From NCBI RefSeq assembly GCF_019247635.1, contig NZ_JAFBAR010000107.1, positions 1 through 64,000 of the forward strand: a stretch of DNA of 64,000 bases, given 5' to 3'. How positions within the stretch are numbered: the stretch's first letter is position 1; each line of letters starts with the position of its first letter. The notes below the pieces were generated by a model. It did no database searches. It was not told the DNA's origin and was given only the letters and a program-made list of their open reading frames with translations. The position numbers and the translations under genes are program-made. Source of the stretch: Mycobacterium sp. (GTDB taxonomy: Bacteria > Actinomycetota > Actinomycetes > Mycobacteriales > Mycobacteriaceae). This document shows, piece after piece, positions 17,278 to 25,934 of the stretch.

Positions 17278-18066
17278 ATGAAGGTAGCGATTGTAACGGG
17301 AGCGACCGGTGGGATCGGGTTCGGCTGCGCGACAAAGCTTGCCGAGATGGGCATCGCGGTGCTGGCGACGGGCCGCGACGAAGGCAAGCTCGCCGAGTTG
17401 ACGCAGGCCGTCAACGACCCAGACCGACTGGCCAGCTATCCCGTTGATCTCACCGACGACGACGCACCCCGGCAGATCGTGCATGCTGCCAATGACCGAT
17501 GGGGTCGAATCGACTTGCTGGTCAACGCCGCCGGCGTGGGCAGCCCCAAGCCGCTGCACGAGACGGACGACGAAGCCCTGGACCACTTCCTGCGTTTGAT
17601 GCTGCGTGCGCCATTCCGGCTGATGCGCGAGGTGCTGCCACATCTGGGACCGGGCTCGGCGATCATCAACATCACCTCGACCTTCGCTGTGGTGGGCGGC
17701 CTCCGCGGCGGGGCCTACTCGGCGGCCAAGGGCGGGCTCACGGCACTGACCACACACATCGCCTGCCAGTACGGAGCACAGGGCATCCGCTGCAATGCCG
17801 TCGCTCCCGGGGTCATTCAGACGGCGATGACCGAACAGCGCCTACAGGATCGGCGGTTCAGGCGGATCAACACCGAGATGACGCCGCATCAACGGTTGGG
17901 CACGGTCGACGACGTCGCCAGCACCGTGGCGTTCCTATGTTCGCCGGGAGCCGCCTTCATCAACGGGCAGACGATAGTCGTCGACGGTGGGTGGAGCTCC
18001 ACGAAGTACCTTTCGGAGTTCGCGCTGAGCTCGGAATGGACTCCCGTTCAACGTGATTCGAAGTGA
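17278..18066 (+). CDS. Short-chain dehydrogenase/reductase
   Basis: This 262-residue classical SDR has TGATGGIG (7-14), NAAG at 83-86, Ser134 in NITST, Tyr147 and Lys151 in YSAAK, and the usual ending [14 protein letters not shown]. The ATG at 17278 begins two bases after the ligase stop, so the two are co-transcribed. It would oxidise or reduce an alcohol/ketone of the same pathway, possibly at the CoA-ester level. Its 3' end overlaps that of the convergent START-like gene by 19 bases. Confidence 0.92.
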   Translation: MKVAIVTGATGGIGFGCATKLAEMGIAVLATGRDEGKLAELTQAVNDPDRLASYPVDLTDDDAPRQIVHAANDRWGRIDLLVNAAGVGSPKPLHETDDEALDHFLRLMLRAPFRLMREVLPHLGPGSAIINITSTFAVVGGLRGGAYSAAKGGLTALTTHIACQYGAQGIRCNAVAPGVIQTAMTEQRLQDRRFRRINTEMTPHQRLGTVDDVASTVAFLCSPGAAFINGQTIVVDGGWSSTKYLSEFALSSEWTPVQRDSK

Positions 18067-18518
18067 CGCCGGATGCCGGCCAGCATCTCGATGTGTGCCT
18101 TGACACCCTCGCGGACGGTGAACGGAGCCAGCGGCCGCGGCGCCGCGAACCGGATCCGCTCGGTGACCCGGGTGCCGCCGTCGATCGGCGCGAAGCTCAC
18201 AGTCCCGCGCAGCCGCACACCCGGGCTCTGATCCGCCTCGGTGTGCACCCGCAAATCCGGGTTTCGCAGCCGGACATCCAGCCGAGCGCGATAGGCGATC
18301 TTTATGGTGAACGGCCCCAACGAAATTCGATCCACCACTCGATAGCTCTGGCAGTAACCCTCCGGGGTATCGGTGCGCGATAGCACCTGCACGGACACGA
18401 TGAGCGGATGCACGATTCTGATGTTGTCCAGGTCGACGTAGAAGTCGCGGACCTCGTCGGGCGGCCCGGGCACCTCTTCGGAAACCGTGCGCTCGGCGTG
18501 GGCGATCCACCAACTCAT
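18048..18518 (-). CDS. SRPBCC (START-like) family protein
   Basis: This 156-residue protein has the helix-grip fold pattern of the polyketide cyclase/START-like superfamily: a [19 protein letters not shown] start, mid-strand [12 protein letters not shown], and a long C-terminal helix ([19 protein letters not shown]). Such proteins bind hydrophobic ligands in a cavity. No catalytic role can be assigned. It is convergent with, and overlaps, the preceding SDR by 19 bases, which puts it at the edge of the catabolic island. Two other members of this superfamily occur in the window (37905-38378 and 54386-54859). Confidence 0.8.
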   Translation of the reverse strand: MSWWIAHAERTVSEEVPGPPDEVRDFYVDLDNIRIVHPLIVSVQVLSRTDTPEGYCQSYRVVDRISLGPFTIKIAYRARLDVRLRNPDLRVHTEADQSPGVRLRGTVSFAPIDGGTRVTERIRFAAPRPLAPFTVREGVKAHIEMLAGIRRHFESR

Positions 18519-18540
18519 AGGGAAAACCTAGCGGCGCCCA

Positions 18541-18607
18541 CGCGGCTCCTGCGCGGCGCAGGCGCGGCGCAGGCGGCGCAGGCGCGGCCAGGCGCGGCTC
18601 CTGCGCG
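18541..18607. repeat. Short GC-rich direct repeats
   Basis: The 15-mer CGCGGCTCCTGCGCG occurs at 18541-18555 and again at 18593-18607, with several GGCGCAGGCG units between. It lies between the START-like gene and the rhomboid hairpin, at the island edge. Confidence 0.6.
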
Positions 18608-18664
18608 AGCAGACGTGAAAGCACCGTTTTCGTGTCGAAAACGGTGCTTTCACGTCTGCTCGCG
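18604..18664 (-). terminator. Perfect 29-bp hairpin after the rhomboid gene
   Basis: Arms 18604-18632 and 18636-18664 are perfectly complementary around a three-base TGT loop. The stem begins eight bases past the rhomboid stop codon, so it is very likely its terminator, and it insulates the rhomboid from the catabolic island. The exactness of a stem this long suggests a mobile or repeated intergenic element. Confidence 0.75.
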
Positions 18665-18672
18665 GTAGGGAG

Positions 18673-19539
18673 TCAGCCACCGAATCTCGCCAGGAGAGCG
18701 GCTGTGCGCCACCAAATCAACCCCGCGAACGCGACCATGACGATGATCGTCGTGGCGGCCTGGACCAGGTCTCGACGTTCGCGCGGCGCATACACGTAAG
18801 CCGCGGCGACCAGTACGCCCGTTACCAACCCGCCGACGTGCCCCTGCCAGCTGATCTGCTGCGAGCTCACCGCGGGCACCACAAAACTGAAGACCAGGTT
18901 GACCACGATGACGGCGCCGGCCCAGCGGACGTCGAGTGCGAGACGTTTGGCCACGACGAAGGTCGCACCGAAGAGGCCGAACACCGCACCCGAAGCGCCG
19001 GCCGTCGCCGTGTTGAGCGGGGATATCAAGTAGACCAGCACCGATCCGCCCAGCCCGCTCAACGCGTACAGCGCGCCGAACCGCAGCCGACCCAGCCACA
19101 TTTCGAGTGGCGGTCCCACGACGTAGAGCGCCCACATGTTCAGCAGCAGGTGCGGCGCGCCGTAGTGCATGAACGCCGAGGTCACCAAGCGATAGAGCTG
19201 GCCGTCCGCAACAGCGGGCGGCCACAGGGCAAGCTGCTGGCGCATTTCCACCGACGTCAGCTCCGCGACGAACGCCAGCACGTTGATCGCGATCAGGGCA
19301 TAGGTGACCAGCGGAGTGCCGGACCGCTCGCGCCCGCCGAATTGCGTCCGCGGCTGGCGAATGGTGCGCGAACCCGCATCGACGCAGTCCACGCACTGGT
19401 GGCCAACGGCGGCACTGCGCATGCAGTCCCCGCAGATGGGCCGCTCACACCGGGTGCATCGGACGTAGGTCTGGCGACCGGGATGCCGGTAACACGTCGG
19501 CGCCGCCGCCGCGGACTGCTGTGCGCTGGGGCCGGTCAT
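18673..19539 (-). CDS. Rhomboid-family intramembrane serine protease (Rv0110-like)
   Basis: This 288-residue protein has a cytosolic zinc-finger-like N-terminus and six or seven membrane helices. Catalytic residues are Ser183 in GASGAVFGLFG and His234 in WQGHVGG; the HxxxN loop motif is His130-Asn134. The N-terminal cysteine/histidine set (Cys16, His19, Cys28, Cys31, Cys36, Cys39, His47, Cys49, Cys52) resembles a B-box. It would cleave single-span membrane proteins; substrates are unknown. In M. tuberculosis the corresponding gene lies near ctpI and next to the Rv0111 acyltransferase; here ctpI is near but the acyltransferase is far away. It starts at ATG 19539, divergent from the next gene. 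Confidence 0.93.
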   Translation of the reverse strand: MTGPSAQQSAAAAPTCYRHPGRQTYVRCTRCERPICGDCMRSAAVGHQCVDCVDAGSRTIRQPRTQFGGRERSGTPLVTYALIAINVLAFVAELTSVEMRQQLALWPPAVADGQLYRLVTSAFMHYGAPHLLLNMWALYVVGPPLEMWLGRLRFGALYALSGLGGSVLVYLISPLNTATAGASGAVFGLFGATFVVAKRLALDVRWAGAVIVVNLVFSFVVPAVSSQQISWQGHVGGLVTGVLVAAAYVYAPRERRDLVQAATTIIVMVAFAGLIWWRTAALLARFGG

Positions 19540-19585
19540 CGCACCATTCTTGCCTCAATCCGTCGTGGGTGGTTGAACTAGGCGT

Positions 19586-19981
19586 ATGAGCAACGGAGTG
19601 ATCGAGCGTTACCTGTCGTGCCTGGCCGTACACGACTGGGACGGCTTGGCAGCCACGATCGCGGATGAGGGCTTGGTCCGGGAGGGTCCGTTCTGTGAGG
19701 TCGTCGAAGGCAAGGAACCTTACATCGCATACTTGGGCAAGGTCCTCAATCGGCTGCGGGGTCATCGGCTGGAGGTGCACCGGATCTCGCACGTGAACGA
19801 CAGGTTGTGCTTCGTCGAGCTGACCGAGTCTTTCGAAATTGGCGGTGCCCCAGTCGAGTGGCCGGAATGCATCCTGTTCGAACAGCGCGATGGCCTGATC
19901 GCGCGGGTCAGCGTGTTCTTCAAGCAGCGGGTGGAAAATGGCGACCCAAGCGCGCGGCTATTCCCTCCCTCGACGAGTTGA
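19586..19981 (+). CDS. SnoaL/NTF2-like protein
   Basis: The 131-residue product has the NTF2-like pattern: an N-terminal helix (VIERYLSCLAVHDWDGLAATI), RLEVHRISHVNDRLCFVELTESF strands and a C-terminal strand pair. This fold is used by SnoaL-like cyclases, limonene-epoxide hydrolase-like enzymes and many small binding proteins. No specific catalytic residue set is convincing. It is divergent from the rhomboid gene with 46 bases between the starts, so the promoters must overlap. Function unknown. Confidence 0.75.
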   Translation: MSNGVIERYLSCLAVHDWDGLAATIADEGLVREGPFCEVVEGKEPYIAYLGKVLNRLRGHRLEVHRISHVNDRLCFVELTESFEIGGAPVEWPECILFEQRDGLIARVSVFFKQRVENGDPSARLFPPSTS

Positions 19982-19987
19982 CCTACT

Positions 19988-20230
19988 GTGTCTTGGGTGG
20001 AGTCACACGGAAACCCCGAATTAGTGCCCGTCGAAAAATTGCACGCAGGCGACCCGGTCACCGATATCAACGGTGGCGGTCAGCGCTACATCGTTCTCGA
20101 GTCAAAAGCCCTGGGCGACAGCTGCGTCGTCCTCGAGCTGGAATCTCGGGTTGACCACCAGTTGCAGGTAATCGAGAAGTCCTTCCCGGCCGGCTATCAC
20201 TTCTGCAGGGCGCACCACCGATATTTGTAG
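19988..20230 (+). CDS. Small hypothetical protein, 80 aa
   Basis: I do not recognise this family with confidence. A GTG at 19988, six bases after the preceding stop, opens an 80-residue frame with an even hydrophobic pattern: LVPVEKLHAGDPVTDINGG followed by RYIVLES and a C-terminal FCRAHHRYL. The first part resembles the opening strands of Hint-type or small beta-barrel domains, which is only an impression. It occupies the place and relative orientation that a small gene (Rv0108c) has beside ctpI in M. tuberculosis; sequence relation was not tested. Composition and codon pattern agree with a coding region. Confidence 0.5.
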   Translation: MSWVESHGNPELVPVEKLHAGDPVTDINGGGQRYIVLESKALGDSCVVLELESRVDHQLQVIEKSFPAGYHFCRAHHRYL

Positions 20231-20351
20231 GGCGGAGTTACCTATCTGATTATTGCGACGCGTCGCCGATCAATGGCTGCCGCGGAATCCAGTTTTGTTT
20301 CCGTGAACTATTTCTCCACAACACCATCCGCGTTTGAGCCCAGCGGGCCAT

Positions 20352-20381
20352 TGGTCTTGTCCGGCCATGGTCTTGTCCGGC
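20352..20381. repeat. 14-bp tandem direct repeat
   Basis: TGGTCTTGTCCGGC occurs at 20352-20365 and 20368-20381, two bases apart, in the non-coding stretch before the sigma-factor remnant. Confidence 0.6.
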
Positions 20382-20485
20382 TTTGAGCATCAACTCAGCG
20401 ACTCAGCCTGTGACGCCCGGTCCGGCGTCGCGTGTCGCTCGTCAGTCGCTAAGAGACGGGCATATCGGCACACCCCTAACTCCCT

Positions 20486-20815
20486 GTGACAGCAAGGAAT
20501 TCGGCGAAACGCGCCCAATCGGACATGGCCGCGCTCACCGAGCTGCTGCAAGCGGATATCAGGCTCGAAATGCCTCCGCTGCCAATGTGGTTCACCGGCA
20601 AAGACACCGTCCTGCGCTTCCTGGCGACGCACGCGTTCACCGAGCCCGGCGACGTCGTGATGCTCCCGACGGCCGCAAACGACCAACCCGTCGCACTGCC
20701 GACGGTGTGATGCACGCCCATTCGATACATGTCCTTACGGTCGGCGTCGGCGGGATAGCCGCGATGACCGTGTTTCTCGATCCCGGCTATTCGCTTCATT
20801 CGGTTGCCGCCACGC
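20486..20815 (+). pseudogene. Remnant of an ECF sigma factor C-terminal (SnoaL-like) domain
   Basis: Three frames must be joined to read one protein. Frame one gives DMAALTELLQADIRLEMPP, then MWFTGKDTVLRFLATH and DVVMLPTAANDQPVALP. It breaks near 20700 and continues in another frame as DGVMHAHSIHVLTVGVGGI and AAMTVFLDPG, then shifts again near 20790 to LFASFG. This is the C-terminal NTF2-like domain found on SigG/RpoE-type sigma factors. The promoter-binding sigma domains are missing upstream, and a few residues (the YRR-type segment) are lost at the first break. It is therefore a decayed, N-terminally truncated gene between the small protein and ctpI. Confidence 0.7.
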
Positions 20816-20956
20816 CGGTAGCGTCTCTGCCTGCGGGACGCCTATCCCGCACGGTGTCTCCCGTGGACCCACATCGACCGCATACACAACTCCCATGTGG
20901 ACAGGTGCGGGGGACGCCGGGAGTATTGAGCAGAGATGCAGCTGAAGGGTGACTGA

Positions 20957-23900
20957 GTGAAGATCCCGGGTCTTTCCGGCGTAGTGGGCAGTGTGGCCGG
21001 TGGCGTGACCGGTGGAGCGGTACAGGCGTTACGGATCGGGGTCAACAGCGCCGCCGGCGCTGTCGGTGTGGTGCAGACCCTGGCCAGCCCGATGGCCGAG
21101 CTGGTCGGACCGGTGATGCAATCGGCGGTCCAGTCGACCAGCAAGGTGCTCGGGACGGGAGTGAACGGCTCCGCCGACCATGTCGCGCCGCCGGTTCGAT
21201 GGGAGAGCGGGCAGCGGGTGCACCTGGACCTGGATCCGCTGCTGCCGTTCCCCAGCTGGCACGAGCATGCGGCCGTGGTCGAGGAGCCGGTGCGCAGAAT
21301 TCCCGGCGTGGCCAAAGCCCATGTGGAGGGCTCGTTGGGCCGGCTGGTGGTCGAGATCGACAGCGACCTCGAAGATGGCCGGGACCAGGACGCCGTCCTG
21401 GACGAGGTTCGCGACGTGGTCGTCGCCGTAGCCGCCGACTTGGACACGTCAGGGTCGCAGTCGGCGCCGCGTTCTGCGCCATTCGCTGACCCCGGCAACC
21501 CGCTGGCGATCCTGGTGCCGCTCACCGCCGCTGCGCTGGATGTCGTCGCGCTGAGTGCCTCCGTTGCCGGGTGGGCCATCCGGCTGCCGGCCGCGCCGAA
21601 AACCACCCAGGCCGCGGCCGCGCTCATCAATCATCAACCGCGCATGGTCGCGATCCTGGAGTCGCGGCTGGGCCGGGTGGGCACCGACATTGCGCTCAGC
21701 GCCACCACCGCGGCGGCGAACGGCCTGACCCAATCCGTCGGCACACCGTTGCTCGATTTGATGCAACGCAGTTTGCAGCTCTCCGAGGCGACGGCCCACC
21801 GGCAGCGCTGGCGCGACAGAGAATCCGAGCTCGCCTCCCCCAACCGCCCGCAGGCCCCCGTGGTCCCCGTCATCTCGTCGGCCGGGGTCAAGTCGCAGGA
21901 GCCGCGACACAGCTGGGCGGCAGCGGCGGCCGGGGAGGCATCGCACGTCGTGGTCGGCGGGGCCATCGACGCGGCGATCGACACCGAGAAAGGGTCCATC
22001 GCCGGGCCGGTCGAGGAGTACGTCAACCAGGCGGCCAACGGTTCATTGATCGCGGCGGCGAGCGCGCTGGTGGCCGGTGGTGGCACCGAGGACGCCGCCG
22101 GTGCCGTCCTGGCCGGCGTGCCGAGAGCCGCGCACATGGGCCGGCAGGCGTTCGCGTCGGTGCTGGGTCGCGGCCTGGCCAACGCCGGACAGATGGTCCT
22201 GGACCCGGGCGCGCTGCGTCGTCTGGATCGGGTGCGGGTGGTCGTGATCGACGGCGCCGCGCTGCGGGGCGATCACCGCGCGGTCCTGCAGGTGCAGGGA
22301 GACGCGCCCGGCTGGGACGACGACCGGGTCTACGAAGTCGTCGACGCACTGCTGCACAGTGAGCAACCGCCCGACCCCGATCCCGACGAGTTGCCCGCCA
22401 CCGGCGCCCGCCTGAGATGGGTGCCGTCGCAGGGGCCGTCGGCCACACCCGCCCAGGGCCGTGAACGCGCCGAGCTGATCGTCGACGGCGAATGTGTCGG
22501 CAGCGTCGACGTCGGTTGGGAGGTCGACCCCTACGCGATCCCGCTGTTCCAGACCGCGCACCGCACCGGGGCCAGGGTGGTGCTGCGGCACGTGGCCGGC
22601 ACCGAAGACCTGGCCGCCAGCGTGGGGGCGACGCATCCGCCTGGCACGCCGCTGCTGAACCTGGTGCGTGAGTTGCGGACCGACCGCGGGCCGGTGTTGC
22701 TGATCACCGCGCTGCACCGGGACTTCGCGTCGACCGACACGCTGGCCGCGCTGGCGATCGCCGACGTGGGGGTGGCCCTGGACGATCCACGTGCGGCCAC
22801 TCCGTGGACCGCCGACATCATCACCGGCACCGACCTGGCGGACGCGGTGCGGATCTTGTCGGCACTGCCCGTCGCCCGTTCGGCCAGCGAATCGGGAGTG
22901 CGCTTGGCCCAGGGTGGCACTACGCTGGCCGGACTGCTGCTGGTCACCGGCGAAGAGGACCGGACCGCAAACCCCGCCAGTTTTCGTCGCTGGCTCAATC
23001 CGGTCAACGCGGCCGCCGCGACGGCCCTGGCGTCGGGAACGTTCTCGGCCGTCAGGGTGCTAAGGCTGCCCGACCCCACCCCGCAGCCGCTGACGGCCTG
23101 GCATGCGTTGGATCCCGAGATCGTGTACTCGCGGCTGGCCGGTGGCAAGCGACCGCTGGCCGTGGAAACCGAAGCGTCTTGGCGGCGCCGACTCGACGAC
23201 CTGTCGTACAGCCCGGGGTTGGCCCCGCTGCGCAGACCGCTGGCCACCCTGGGCCACCTGGCGATCGCGACCCGGGCCGAGCTCGCCGATCCGCTCACTC
23301 CCATCCTGGCCGTCGGGGCGGCGGCATCGGCGATCGTGGGCAGCAACGTGGACGCCCTTCTGGTCGCCGGCGTGATGACCGTCAACGCGATAACCGGTGG
23401 GGCGCAACGGTTGCGGGCCGAGGCGGCGGCCGCCGAGTTGTTCGCCGAGCAGGACCAGATGGTGCGCCGCGTCGTCGTCCCCGCGGTGGCGACCACACGG
23501 CGCCGGCTGGAAGCGGCCCAGCACGCCACCCGCACGGCCACGGTGTCCGCCAAGTCCCTGCGGCCGGGCGACGTCATCGACCTGGCCGCACCGGAGGTGG
23601 TGCCGGCGGACGCCCGCCTGTTGGTAGCTGAGGACCTGGAGGTCGACGAATCCTTCCTCACCGGTGAATCGCTGCCGGTGGACAAGCAAGTCGAGCCCGT
23701 CGCCGTCAACGACCCCGACCGGGCCAGCATGCTGTTCGAGGGCAGCACCATCGTCGCGGGACACGCCCGGGCAATCGTCGTGGCCACCGGGGTGGGCACC
23801 GCTGCACAGCGCGCGATCTCTGCGGTCGCCGACGTCGAAACGTCGGCCGGTGTGCAGGCCAGGTTGCGGGAGCTGACCAGCAAGGTGCTCCCACTGACAC

Positions 23901-25801
23901 TTGCCGGCGGCGCGGCCGTGAGCGGGTTGGCGTTGCTGCGCCGGGCCTCGTTGCGCCAGGCAGTTGCCGACGGCGTCGCCATAGCGGTGGCGGCTGTGCC
24001 GGAAGGCCTGCCGCTGGTGGCCACGCTGTCCCAACTCGCCGCAGCCCAGCGCCTGACATCGCGCGGCGTGCTGGTTCGGGCCCCGCGTACCGTCGAGGCC
24101 TTGGGCCGTGTCGACACCGTGTGCTTCGACAAGACCGGCACACTGACCGAAAACAGGCTCCGAGTGGTGTGCGCCGTGCCGCGAACTGCGAGGCCGGGAG
24201 ATCCCTTCCCCGACGCCTCCAATCCGCAGTTCGCCCGGGTGTTGCGCGCCGCCGCGCGCGCATCCACACAACCCCAAGAGGGACAGGGCCACGCCCATGC
24301 CACCGACGAAGCCATTGTCACGGGCGCGCAGACGCTTGGCGGCCAAGACGATTCGGAATGGACGGTCCTCGCGGAGGTGCCGTTCGAGTCCAGTCGTGGC
24401 TTCGCCGCCGCCATCGGCACACTGAGCAACGACTCGAACGGCCCACTGCTGATCTTGAAGGGCGCTCCTGAGGTCGTCCTGCCGCGCTGCCGCTTCGCCG
24501 ACCCGGACGCCGACCAAGAGCACGCGGAGTCGCTGGTGCACAGCCTGGCCGAGCAGGGCCTGCGTGTGCTCGCGGTGGCGCAACGAGCCTGGGAACGCGA
24601 GACCGCCGACGATGACGACACCGATGCCGACGCCGTCGACGCCGCCGCACAAGATCTCGAGCTGATCGGCTACGTCGGCTTGGCCGATACCGCACGGCCA
24701 TCGTCGCGGCCGTTGATCGAAGCGCTGGTGGATGCCGACCGCAACGTCGTGCTGATCACCGGCGACCACCCCGTCACCGCGCGCGCGATCGCTCGCCAGC
24801 TGGGCCTGCCTTCGGATGCGCGGGTGGTGACCGGCGCCGAACTCGCCGGCCTCGACGAGGACGCATGCGCCAAATTGGTCGCCGATGTGCAGGTCTTCGC
24901 GCGCGTCAGCCCCGAGCAGAAGGTGCAAATCGTGGGCGCCCTGCAGCGGTGCGGGCGCGTGACGGCGATGGTCGGTGACGGTGCCAACGACGCCGCCGCC
25001 ATTCGGATGGCTGACGTGGGCATCGGGGTGAGCGGGCGCGGTTCGTCGGCCGCCCGCGGGGCCGCCGACATCGTCCTGACCGACGACGACCTGAGCGCCC
25101 TGCTCGACGCGCTGGTCGAGGGCCGCAGCATGTGGGCGGGCGTTCGTGACGCGGTGACCATCCTGGTCGGCGGCAACGTGGGTGAAGTCCTCTTCACCAT
25201 CATCGGCACCGCGTTGGGTTCCGGGCGGGCACCGGTGGGAACCCGTCAGCTGCTGTTGGTGAACCTGCTGACCGATATGTTCCCGGCGCTCGCCGTCGCG
25301 GTCACCTCGCAATACGAGGAGCCCGACGAGTACCAATCCGACGAGGAGGCCGACGAGGCGCGCCGCGCACACCAGCGCGAGGTCTTGACCGGGCCCACCC
25401 CTTCGCTCGACGCGCCGCTGATGCGCCAGATCGTCACCCGCGGCGTCGTCACGGCGGCCGGCGCGACGACGGCCTGGGCGATCGGGCGCTACACGCCGGG
25501 AACCGAACGTCGCACGGCGACAATGGGATTGACCGCGTTGGTGACGACGCAGCTGGCCCAAACGCTGTTGACGCGCCGGCACAGCCCACTGGTGGTGGCC
25601 ACGGCACTGGGCAGCGCAGGCGTCCTGGTCGCCATCATCCAAACCCCGGTCGTCAGCAACTTTTTCGGGTGCACGCCGCTGGGGCCCGTCGCCTGGACCG
25701 GCGTGGCCGGTGCCACGGCCGGCGCCACCGTCGTCTCGGTGCTGGCGCCCAACTGGTTGTCCAAGACCGTGGGCATCGTGGCTCCCGACGGATCAGAGTA
25801 G
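20957..25801 (+). CDS. ctpI: P-type cation-transporting ATPase CtpI
   Basis: At 1614 residues this is the very long CtpI type. The core P-type motifs are TGES at 902-905, AVPEGLP in the fourth core helix, the phosphorylated Asp1058 in DKTGTLT, and GDGAND at 1340-1345. The PEGLP motif and overall order place it near the Ca2+/Mg2+-type (P2) pumps, but the ion is not known. The first 700 or so residues precede the first core membrane pair and contain a heavy-metal-associated-like stretch near 95-140 and several hydrophobic segments. GTG 20957 follows AAGGGTGA. The gene closely matches the length reported for M. tuberculosis CtpI. The long minus-strand frames opposite it are shadows. Confidence 0.95.
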   Translation: MKIPGLSGVVGSVAGGVTGGAVQALRIGVNSAAGAVGVVQTLASPMAELVGPVMQSAVQSTSKVLGTGVNGSADHVAPPVRWESGQRVHLDLDPLLPFPSWHEHAAVVEEPVRRIPGVAKAHVEGSLGRLVVEIDSDLEDGRDQDAVLDEVRDVVVAVAADLDTSGSQSAPRSAPFADPGNPLAILVPLTAAALDVVALSASVAGWAIRLPAAPKTTQAAAALINHQPRMVAILESRLGRVGTDIALSATTAAANGLTQSVGTPLLDLMQRSLQLSEATAHRQRWRDRESELASPNRPQAPVVPVISSAGVKSQEPRHSWAAAAAGEASHVVVGGAIDAAIDTEKGSIAGPVEEYVNQAANGSLIAAASALVAGGGTEDAAGAVLAGVPRAAHMGRQAFASVLGRGLANAGQMVLDPGALRRLDRVRVVVIDGAALRGDHRAVLQVQGDAPGWDDDRVYEVVDALLHSEQPPDPDPDELPATGARLRWVPSQGPSATPAQGRERAELIVDGECVGSVDVGWEVDPYAIPLFQTAHRTGARVVLRHVAGTEDLAASVGATHPPGTPLLNLVRELRTDRGPVLLITALHRDFASTDTLAALAIADVGVALDDPRAATPWTADIITGTDLADAVRILSALPVARSASESGVRLAQGGTTLAGLLLVTGEEDRTANPASFRRWLNPVNAAAATALASGTFSAVRVLRLPDPTPQPLTAWHALDPEIVYSRLAGGKRPLAVETEASWRRRLDDLSYSPGLAPLRRPLATLGHLAIATRAELADPLTPILAVGAAASAIVGSNVDALLVAGVMTVNAITGGAQRLRAEAAAAELFAEQDQMVRRVVVPAVATTRRRLEAAQHATRTATVSAKSLRPGDVIDLAAPEVVPADARLLVAEDLEVDESFLTGESLPVDKQVEPVAVNDPDRASMLFEGSTIVAGHARAIVVATGVGTAAQRAISAVADVETSAGVQARLRELTSKVLPLTLAGGAAVSGLALLRRASLRQAVADGVAIAVAAVPEGLPLVATLSQLAAAQRLTSRGVLVRAPRTVEALGRVDTVCFDKTGTLTENRLRVVCAVPRTARPGDPFPDASNPQFARVLRAAARASTQPQEGQGHAHATDEAIVTGAQTLGGQDDSEWTVLAEVPFESSRGFAAAIGTLSNDSNGPLLILKGAPEVVLPRCRFADPDADQEHAESLVHSLAEQGLRVLAVAQRAWERETADDDDTDADAVDAAAQDLELIGYVGLADTARPSSRPLIEALVDADRNVVLITGDHPVTARAIARQLGLPSDARVVTGAELAGLDEDACAKLVADVQVFARVSPEQKVQIVGALQRCGRVTAMVGDGANDAAAIRMADVGIGVSGRGSSAARGAADIVLTDDDLSALLDALVEGRSMWAGVRDAVTILVGGNVGEVLFTIIGTALGSGRAPVGTRQLLLVNLLTDMFPALAVAVTSQYEEPDEYQSDEEADEARRAHQREVLTGPTPSLDAPLMRQIVTRGVVTAAGATTAWAIGRYTPGTERRTATMGLTALVTTQLAQTLLTRRHSPLVVATALGSAGVLVAIIQTPVVSNFFGCTPLGPVAWTGVAGATAGATVVSVLAPNWLSKTVGIVAPDGSE

Positions 25802-25934
25802 GCGGTTTGTTCGGTGCGTAGTGCCATCCCCGCCGCCGCCCGGGGCCATCGCAGAGTGCCGTGCTCACGGGCACCCAGGTTCACACATCGCTACCTCTAG
25901 CCACATCCACAACACTGGCCTGTGTCGGAGGCAC

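Noticed and set aside
18541..18607. GC-rich repeats as part of a PE_PGRS gene, which lies near ctpI in M. tuberculosis
   Set aside because: The tract is too short, has no start and no Gly-Gly-Ala pattern over any useful length.
22531..25642. Two very long minus-strand open frames (696 and 860 residues) opposite ctpI
   Set aside because: High-GC antisense frames of a long gene; no family motifs, biased composition, and ctpI itself has all P-type motifs.
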